A stretch of 64,000 nucleotides of DNA from contig JABYQQ010000015.1 of NCBI GenBank assembly GCA_022605405.1, forward strand, positions 372,001 to 436,000, given 5' to 3'. Of this stretch, positions 56,918 through 64,000 are shown in pieces. A program made the position numbers and the translations under genes. Under the pieces are notes generated by a model. That model was not told the origin of the DNA, made no database searches, and saw only the letters and a list, made by a program, of their open reading frames with translations. Each line of letters begins with the position of its first letter. Within the stretch, counting starts at the first letter, position 1. This DNA comes from Earliella scabrosa (Eukaryota; Basidiomycota; Agaricomycetes; Polyporales; Polyporaceae).

Positions 56918-59723
56918 ATGGACAGCCCGCCGCAGGACGTACAAGCTCAGTTGCGCGCCGCCACGGCAGGCTTCGACGCCCTGTTCGCCAACGACTTGCA
57001 CAAGGCGCGCGATCTATTCGCTGCAGGAGACTCACCATTCCATGCTCTCGGCAACGGCGTGTGTGCCTTCCTCGAAGCGGCACTCGGTATGGAGGTATGC
57101 ACGTCTATTGCCTCCGCCGTTGGTCGCACCTACACACAATCCCCGCAGACGGGTTTGATGGCCGAGGCTTCTCGGCTCCTCGCTCTGTCCGAGGCAGGCG
57201 CAAAGAAGGAGCTCAAGCTAGCCAAATACTCTTCCCAACAGGCTACCCAGTTCCCGCCTGGAACTGAATGGGAATTGTTGCACTCCGACGCGGTCATCCT
57301 GCTCGGTCTCACCCACGCTCTCAGGTAAGTTCGTGTGTGTCGGTTAACCATGTCTCCCGCCTCATACGGCACCGTTTATCAGCGAGTCATATATGGGCTA
57401 TATTCAGTGCCTGTATGCTATGAATAGGTGCGTACATATCCCCCCGTCCATCACTATCTAACTCGCCCTCTATCTCTACCGTAGCGCACACTCCAAATTC
57501 ACCAAGTACGCACGTTCCCCACCCAACGTGTTCCCCAGAGTTTAAACCCTGCTATTCACAGATTGTACAAGACCGTATATCCGAACGGTCTCGATGACTA
57601 CGCCACTCCCGCCGCTTCAGCTCCGGGCTCGAGCGCCGCAAGTATCCGCTCAGTGGCTTCTGCGACGAGCGCACCGGCTGCCGCCCCAAAGCCTACGAGG
57701 TCTGGCTTCTTTAGCCGCTTTACCGGCGCGACCTTGACTGTGCCGACTGTCCCCAACACGCCGATCGTCGCCGCGGAGGGTTCAGTGGACGAGTTGATTC
57801 TGTCTGGAACAGCGTTTGGTGGGCATTCTCCTGGACCAATGCCTACTTTCGCTGATGCCCCGATACAGGATATGGGTAGGTTTTACCCTTACTCGATGAG
57901 GTCTGATCTTCTCTCGGTTCTAAATGTCGCACTCGGTAGCCTGTTCAACCTCGTCTTTTCTCTCCTCCCTGCGAAGATACGGTACGCATATATCCGACGA
58001 TATTCACACTCCCCGGGCTGATGGCAAATATAGCGGTGTGGTTGGCTTCTTAGGCTTCAACCACGATAGGAAACTGGCCCTCCGTGCTCTCGCCGTGTCT
58101 GCTGCCAAGACCGATGTACACGCCGTATTCGCAGGGTCGGTGTCCTCCATTCGCGGACTGCGACTAATCTCACGCGGACCATTCACAGTCTATCGCTCAT
58201 GACCTATCACGGTGTTGTCCTGCTTCTCGCCGGCTTCCAGGCCGATGAGGATCACATTCTCAAGCAGTACAGGGCAATTGTAGACAAGTCAGCATTTGCA
58301 CAAAGTCCCGAAAAGCGCCGCTGACGGTTCGCAGACTAGAGTCCCGTTACCCCACCGGATCGTTGTGGATCTTGAACCGAGTGAGTGCTACTCAACAAGT
58401 GCCGACGTCATGTCACCAACAACGTTTGTTCCTCGTTAGGCCAAAATCCTGCGCATGTCCTATGACCCGGAGGGTGCAATCAAGGTTCTCCAGGATGGCT
58501 TGGCACCTGGCATGCCGCACACCTTCGCACAAGCCGACGGGCTGGTAAGTTTGAGAAAGGCTTGTTATCCATCCTGCACCTTTTGACATCTTGCACAGCT
58601 TGTCTTCGAGCTTGCATGGACACTGCTCTCGCAACGACGCTACCAGGAGGCTGCAGATGCATTTATTCGTGTCACGGAGATTAACAGCTGGTACGTCAGG
58701 ACAGTTTGCAACCTGGTATCACATATCACTCTAACCTTCGACGGCTCTGGTAGGAGCCATGCCACTTACTACTTCATTGCCGCTGGATGCTACATATCGC
58801 TCAAGAACTATGAGAAGGCTCAGGCATTACTAGACAAAGTGCCTGAGTCAATCGAGAAGAGGAAGCTCGGCGGCAAGGACCTCCCTACGGAAGTCTTCAT
58901 CAAGAAGAAGCGTGCGTATCAAGCTTCTACTGTTGGTAGACCGTTGTCAATCTCGCATCCCTCTAGTTGCCTTCTATAAGGCAAAGCGGCAAGCATCCAC
59001 TGGATCAGAGGACGGATTCATACAGTCCATCACAATCAGCCCCGCAGAAGGTATGTTACGACACCGTGATAAGAACGAATCGCTCTCTGACTTAGCATTG
59101 GTTTACAGAGCTTGCCATCTGTATGCAGTGCCAACTCATCAATCTCTCTTCTTCGCTGACAATCTTCTCCAGTTTGGAACACGCATGCACGCATCACCAG
59201 AGACACTGCTCTAGCACACATCAAGGACTGGTCAACGTGTCTCCAAACGCCGTTGACCATCAAGAGCGACCTTATCGAGTCCGTTGTCAACAAGGACCAC
59301 ACCACTCCGCCTGGTCCGCCAGATACCCCCGACGAGCTCGGTATACGCTCTCTCCTACTCGGCATCGTGCTCCGCACTGCTGGGGACTATGTCGCCTCAC
59401 GAGCTTTCCTCGAAGATGCTGTGGCACGCCAGCCCACTATCGAGGTCAGCACGTGGGTTGGAGGTGTTGCGTGGTTCGAGCTTGCCGTGCTCGACCTCAA
59501 GGAGTTCGACGCTGGGCAGGAGGCGAAGGGTAGGGAGACGAGCGGGCTGGACGCAGACACCGAGGGGTGGACGCGGGTGTTGAAGAGCGCACTGGAGAAG
59601 CTGGACAAGGCGCTCTCATTGGCGACGCAGCAGGTCGACCTGTCGTCGAGACTGGACAGTCGGATTGCGATGCTCAAGGACGAGATTGCGTTGAAGAAGG
59701 AGATGCTGGGGATCGTGTCGTGA
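56918..59723 (+). CDS. IML2: Iml2/TTC39 family protein
   Basis: 675 aa from fifteen exons: 56918-57094, 57149-57324, 57383-57427, 57485-57505, 57562-57879, 57940-57981, 58034-58135, 58189-58287, 58335-58380, 58440-58544, 58599-58690, 58754-58911, 58967-59050, 59109-59120 (12 nt), 59173-59723. The family signature is seen across the splices: [18 protein letters not shown] at the start, [40 protein letters not shown] followed by [14 protein letters not shown], and the TPR-like repeats [20 protein letters not shown] and [20 protein letters not shown]. Yeast Iml2 is linked to inclusion-body clearance and lipid droplets; human TTC39 proteins to lipid metabolism. Role here inferred from the family. 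Confidence 0.92.
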
Positions 59724-59914
59724 GGAATATAGAGGACCAGCCCATGTAGTACACTACACACGTTGCCTAATCGTTTGCGAGTAATGGACGGAGGTGTTGG
59801 GGATTCGACTTGGAGTGCCTAAGGCGGAAGTCAAAGGATGATGTTCAAGAAAGCGTATTACCTCCTCGTCTACAATCGTGTCCATCATAAGACAATCATC
59901 ATCGTCCTAGCTCA

Positions 59915-62900
59915 TCATATCGCTCGAGGTGGCCCCCGTCCCCGTCCCTTCAGATTCGCACCAGTCCCGTAGATCTGCGCCAGCAAGCCGAGCACACCCC
60001 CGTCCTCCAACTCCTCCTCGTCCTCCTCCTGCTGCGACTGGCTGACACTCGGCTTTGGCCGCCGCCCGTCGACATACGACTCGCCCAGCGTGCTCCCGAC
60101 TCCACCGTCCGCAGCGAGGTCTTCCTCGGGTATAACCGAGTCCACACCAGCCCCGCCCGTATGCGGCATCACGCTCCCCTGCGAGTCCCCGAGCACCGCC
60201 GTCTGCGCCATCGCCGCTCCTCCGCCGGCGCCGCCGATGGTGGACTGCATGAGCGAGCCCCCGCCGAGCTGCGCCGGGTGGAGCACGCTGCCGGCCATGA
60301 TGCTCCCGCCACGCCGGCGCACGCTCTGGCTCGCGCGCAGCGCACGGTCGTACTCGCGCGCCTTGTCCGCGAGCCCCGGTGCGTGGAGGTGCACGGTCGA
60401 GTCCATGTCTGCTGCTACCGGGGCGGGCGGGATGAAGTGGGGCGTGCCGCGGTGGAGGAGGCGGCGACGGCCGAGGCCCATCGGATGGGCGGCGCTGAGG
60501 TCGGCCATGCGGCTGAGGTAGAGGGAGCCGGAGGGGTCGTTGGGCGTCCAGTCTGGGTGGGCGGCCTTGAAGTTGAGGAAGCTCTTCTCCATCTTGCCCT
60601 CCTTGGACATCCAACGCTCGTCGACGACGGTCGTCGGGGCACCGAACTGGGGAGAAGGTGGTGGTGAGCATTCGCATTCTGAGACGGGAGGATGAGTGGA
60701 GGAGGGGAGCGTACCTTGACGTTCCCGTGCCGCTGGAAGTCGAACACCGCGAACGAGCACACGTATCCCAGTCCGTCCACGTGGAGCGTGAACTCCCTGA
60801 AAAAGTCGACGATCGCGGGCGCACAGGGCGGGAGCGAGTACCAGAGCACGAACGGGGTGAGGATGACCGAGAGGAGCTCCTGCGCGAACGTGACGACCTT
60901 CATCGCGAACAGCTGGCCGAACTCCTCGTGCACCTTCTTCGAGTGCAGCTCGCCCTTCCACTCGTCCGGCATGTAGTGCGTGTACTGCACGACCTCGCTC
61001 ATGAGCAGCTCCGGGTCGAACACCCGGTTCTCCTCCGGGATCATGCCCCGCGCGGCGGCGAGGATCGAACCAAAGACGGTGATGTAGAAGAGCACGGTGC
61101 GGTGCGCGGTGATCTCGAAGTGCACGAACAGCTCAGGGTCGACCACGGAGGCGAGCACGAGGACGGCGGCGAACGAGCCGGCGATGAACGCGACGAACCT
61201 ACGGAGGATCAGCAGTGCCGGGGAATGGAAAGAAGAAGAGCATACCTCGCGATGAGAGTGACCTTCTCGTTCGGGAATTGGCCGATGTACATGCTTGCTG
61301 TCTCGTAGGACTCGTTCAGGCGCCGCTTGAAGAGATGAGGCAGCTCGTTGAACTCGCGAAACTTCCACTGCGCGTAAGGGGTATACGCGCGACCACCGAT
61401 GTTCGATGGGTTCTTGTGGTATTCCTGGAACGGCGGTCGGCGTAAGAGGCTGGCTCTGCTAGTCGGAAAGGAATGACACACCTCGAAGTAGCGGAAGAAC
61501 GAGTACATCAACAAATAGAGCACGATGAACGGAGCAAAGATTGCGTTCAGGATGCCCATGAAGATCAGCCGGCGGCGCAGTCTGGAGTGTTGGTCAACTT
61601 CGGATTGGTACATCTGTAAGTTAAATGAACACTCACCCTTCAATCAACACCGCCCTATTCTTGCTCTTCAAAAACACCTTCCGTACGCGGCCGCTGCTGT
61701 CAAACAGGTACTCCATCAAGCAGAACCTCAAGTTCCACTCAAGCGCACGAGTGAGCATCTTGCCCTTTCCTTCCTCCTTTGTGCGCAATACGCTGAACCT
61801 CTGTAGTAACTGAGGGACTGGCACGCGGAGATCGAGCAGCTCCTTGTTGAAGAGTGCGATCAGATAGTTCTCTTGGCGCATGATTCGGTTTGCGATGTCG
61901 TGCGCGTCGAGCTTTGCAGTGACCGACTGGTGCGCGGCTGTGTTGGAGGAGATCGCTGTCAGGGGATTGTCTTCGCGGATCGCGCCAATACGACGGACGA
62001 CTTCTGGCCAGGAGATGGTCTGAATGTCATGCTAGCGGGGACCATTAGAACAGAGACGTGAAAAGCAAAGTGCGCGTGAGGGAGTACGTACATCTGGTAT
62101 GTGGAGTAAGTGGGTGTAGAACCGATACATATCCATGAGCCGCATCATGCTGAGCACGTACGAGACGAGTTGCCAGATGAAGAACGTGGAGAACAGCATG
62201 AAGAATAGGAAAGTGAATCCAGAGAATCTAGGAAGACGATCAGTACGCCCATGTCAGTCGGTTTGTGGCACTGGGATCATGTTCACGCCGTGCTCAATCT
62301 ACTCACCTGGAGACACATCTTGGCACGACAACTTCTGATAGTCGTGTGATCCCTTCGGGTCGTATACGGGAGTAATCGACACACCCAAGGAGGAACGTCG
62401 AGAAGCCTATCACGAACCCGACTGTTCTATGCAAATATCAGTACATTGCGAGCGACCAACAGAATGAGCATCACGGACAGGAGGTTCAGCCCTCGGGATA
62501 GTGCTATGCTGTATATTCCCTTCCCCTCATAGTAGTAGTACGCTTCTTGCAGGAATGCGTCGAGGTTATACACGTTGACCCAGTTCCATAGCGCACGCTC
62601 GTGTTCATCTAAGCCGCGCATGTGCTTCGTCTGCGGCTCGTGTAGGGGTTCGGACTGCGGTGCAGGGTCCGGGTTTATCTCTGACGGACGAGGAGGTATT
62701 GACACGGGCTTGTCCGCGGAGGTTGTAGGAAGGACAGGTTTGGGGGCAGATTGCCTACGAGATGAATACAATGGTTGTCTTCGGTCCTCCCGTTCCTTGC
62801 CTTTCGCACTCTTTGTCGGCGGTGGTGAAGGCGGACGTCGCTGCGCAGGAGAAGAGGCCTCTATCATGAAGTCTTGGGGAACTTCATCGTCTGAAGACTC

Positions 62901-63218
62901 CTCACCCTCCTTGGGATCGGCCTGGCGTATGTTGGGACGGAGGACATTCATCTCTGAAGCGTCCCCGCCCCACGCAACCTTGCGCTTGCCATGCGACTTG
63001 GATGTGGAGTGGTGCAGAGAGCCGCGGGGCGTATGGCCTGCCTCGAGATCGTGGTTCTCCTCGTCCTCCTCCTCGACTACGGATTGGTTGGCCTGCATGT
63101 AGCCCTGGTATGTACGGCCCATGGGGTTAAGCATGTTGAGAAATGGACGAGAACTGGTGCCGTCGGGGAAGATGGAGCGAGAGCCATGCATGGAACGCGA
63201 GCTAGAGTTGTGGGCCAT
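59915..63218 (-). CDS. ATG9: Atg9, autophagy scramblase
   Basis: Polytopic lipid scramblase carried on vesicles that seed autophagosomes. Eight exons: 62479-63218, 62307-62426, 62092-62227, 61637-62031, 61482-61581, 61246-61424, 60715-61198, 59915-60646; 961 aa. The disordered N-terminus (about 215 aa) precedes the conserved core: [131 protein letters not shown] and [20 protein letters not shown]. The C-terminal part ([20 protein letters not shown]) is followed by a Gly/Ser-rich tail. It converges with IML2 (191 bp apart) and is divergent from the arrestin gene. Confidence 0.96.
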
Positions 63219-63661
63219 GGCTCATGGCCTGTGGAGAAAGACGAGGGCGAGGGCGGGGCTTGCGCGTCGAACAAAGCTCACTTTGGACGCGAGAGCCGAC
63301 GCGAGGCAGCGCTCTAGACGCCCGCGAGACGCGCGAGGGTGGTGCAGAGCTCGAAGTCAGTGATTGATGTCGCGCACAGCGCCCGGGCTTCGATTGAAAC
63401 GACACATGGAATGCAGCCGCGCGAATGCGGCGTCGTTCGCTGGTTCGCGCGCATTTCGCCCTCGCGCCGCGACGTCGAGTTCGAGCAGGCGCAATGGAGG
63501 CCGCAGCGGAATTGGTGGCGGGAGGGAGGCCATCTGGCCCTGTCAGTATACGGGCGCCTGCGGATAGCGGTGCATGATGTGCCTCACGCGAAGCCCTACT
63601 CTCGGTCTCGGGTGCTCGTTGCCTCTCCAGCTTTCTCCACCACTATCCTATACCCACCTCA
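63219..63661. promoter_or_regulatory. Divergent promoter region, ATG9 / arrestin
   Basis: 443 bp between divergent start codons. GC-rich, with a pyrimidine run just before the plus-strand ATG. No defined site was recognised. Confidence 0.45.
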
Positions 63662-64000
63662 ATGTCCCAGCCCAAGTTGTACGTCCCTCCTCGCCCCGCG
63701 CTCTCTCGCTCGTGCTCACGGTGCTCGCAGAACGTTACGGCCTCCTCCTAATGTTGACTTCGTGCAAGGTCGGCGCGTCCTCCGAGAGAAGCACAGCGGC
63801 GCGTATTCACATCCTATCCTTTGCCACAGGCTATCCTGGAATCCCTCCTGGCGGGCAAGACCGCCCACAGGCTGCAGTGAAAGGCGTACGTGGCTGCTCT
63901 CTATCACGCTCCCGCTTGTTCTCAGCCGTCCTCCCAGGCCATCGAGGTGCGGGTAGGACAGCAGGGTGTGAAGGCAAAGTGGGTGCGCATCGAGCTCAGG
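63662..64000 (+). CDS. LDB19-type arrestin-related adaptor, 5' part only
   Basis: Cut by the window end. Exons 63662-63678, 63731-63768, 63830-63885 and 63938 onward join in frame to MSQPKLTLRPPPNVDFVQG, YPGIPPGGQDRPQAAVKG, AIEVRVGQQGVKAKWVRIEL and R. The VxFVQGYPG motif followed by a beta strand with VKAKWVRIEL is the start of the arrestin fold in the Ldb19 (ART1) group, adaptors that recruit the Rsp5 ubiquitin ligase to plasma-membrane transporters. With only about 59 codons seen, the family call is moderate; another arrestin-like protein is possible. Confidence 0.6.

Noticed and set aside
1..64000. CRISPR arrays, prokaryotic operons or phage genes
   Set aside because: The window is clearly eukaryotic; no regularly spaced repeats or prokaryotic gene organisation was seen.

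Overview
This window is nuclear DNA of a filamentous basidiomycete, most likely an agaricomycete (Polyporales-like, but I cannot name a species). The evidence is GC-rich sequence, genes split by many short GT-AG introns (mostly 45-70 nt), pyrimidine-rich promoters, and a gene set that is fungal throughout (two Zn2Cys6 regulators, Mdm12, Ynd1, Mrp51, Atg9, Iml2, an Irs4-like EH protein). I rebuilt the exon structures by hand. For the multi-exon genes whose exons I summed, the lengths keep the reading frame.

Layout. 1-5.8 kb: a Pro/His-rich Zn2Cys6 regulator (+), then 2.4 kb with simple repeats. 5.8-21.2 kb is compact housekeeping sequence: UPF1 (-), a HYPK-like UBA protein (+), mitoribosomal MRP51 (-), a nucleotide-sugar transporter (+), ERMES subunit MDM12 (+), Elongator catalytic subunit ELP3 (-) and Golgi apyrase YND1 (+). 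22.4-31.7 kb carries three minus-strand genes: a protein with two PWWP/Tudor-like modules, a small secreted GPI-type protein, and a second Zn2Cys6 regulator with a fungal transcription-factor domain. 31.7-42.6 kb is nearly 11 kb in which I recognise no gene. It holds a sharp GA/CT strand-composition switch and, at its right end, intron-like signals on the minus strand.

42.6-64.0 kb is again dense: CDC4 (+), a PPIL1-type cyclophilin (-) head-to-head with D-aminoacyl-tRNA deacylase (+), cardiolipin-pathway PGS1 (-), SCD6/LSM14 (+), dephospho-CoA kinase CAB5 (-), an IRS4-like EH protein (-), IML2/TTC39 (+), ATG9 (-), and the 5' end of an LDB19-type arrestin (+) cut by the window edge.

Themes: mRNA fate (UPF1, SCD6), translation and tRNA quality (ELP3, DTD, MRP51, HYPK-like), mitochondrial and membrane lipid biology (MDM12, PGS1, CAB5, ATG9), and Golgi glycosylation (YND1 plus the nucleotide-sugar transporter).

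The most interesting signal is in SCD6. Introns 3 and 4, each about 190 nt, carry diverged copies of one element with box C, box D, an internal hairpin whose paired bases changed together, and an identical 10-nt guide complementary to a universally conserved stretch of 18S rRNA. These look like a pair of intron-encoded C/D snoRNAs.
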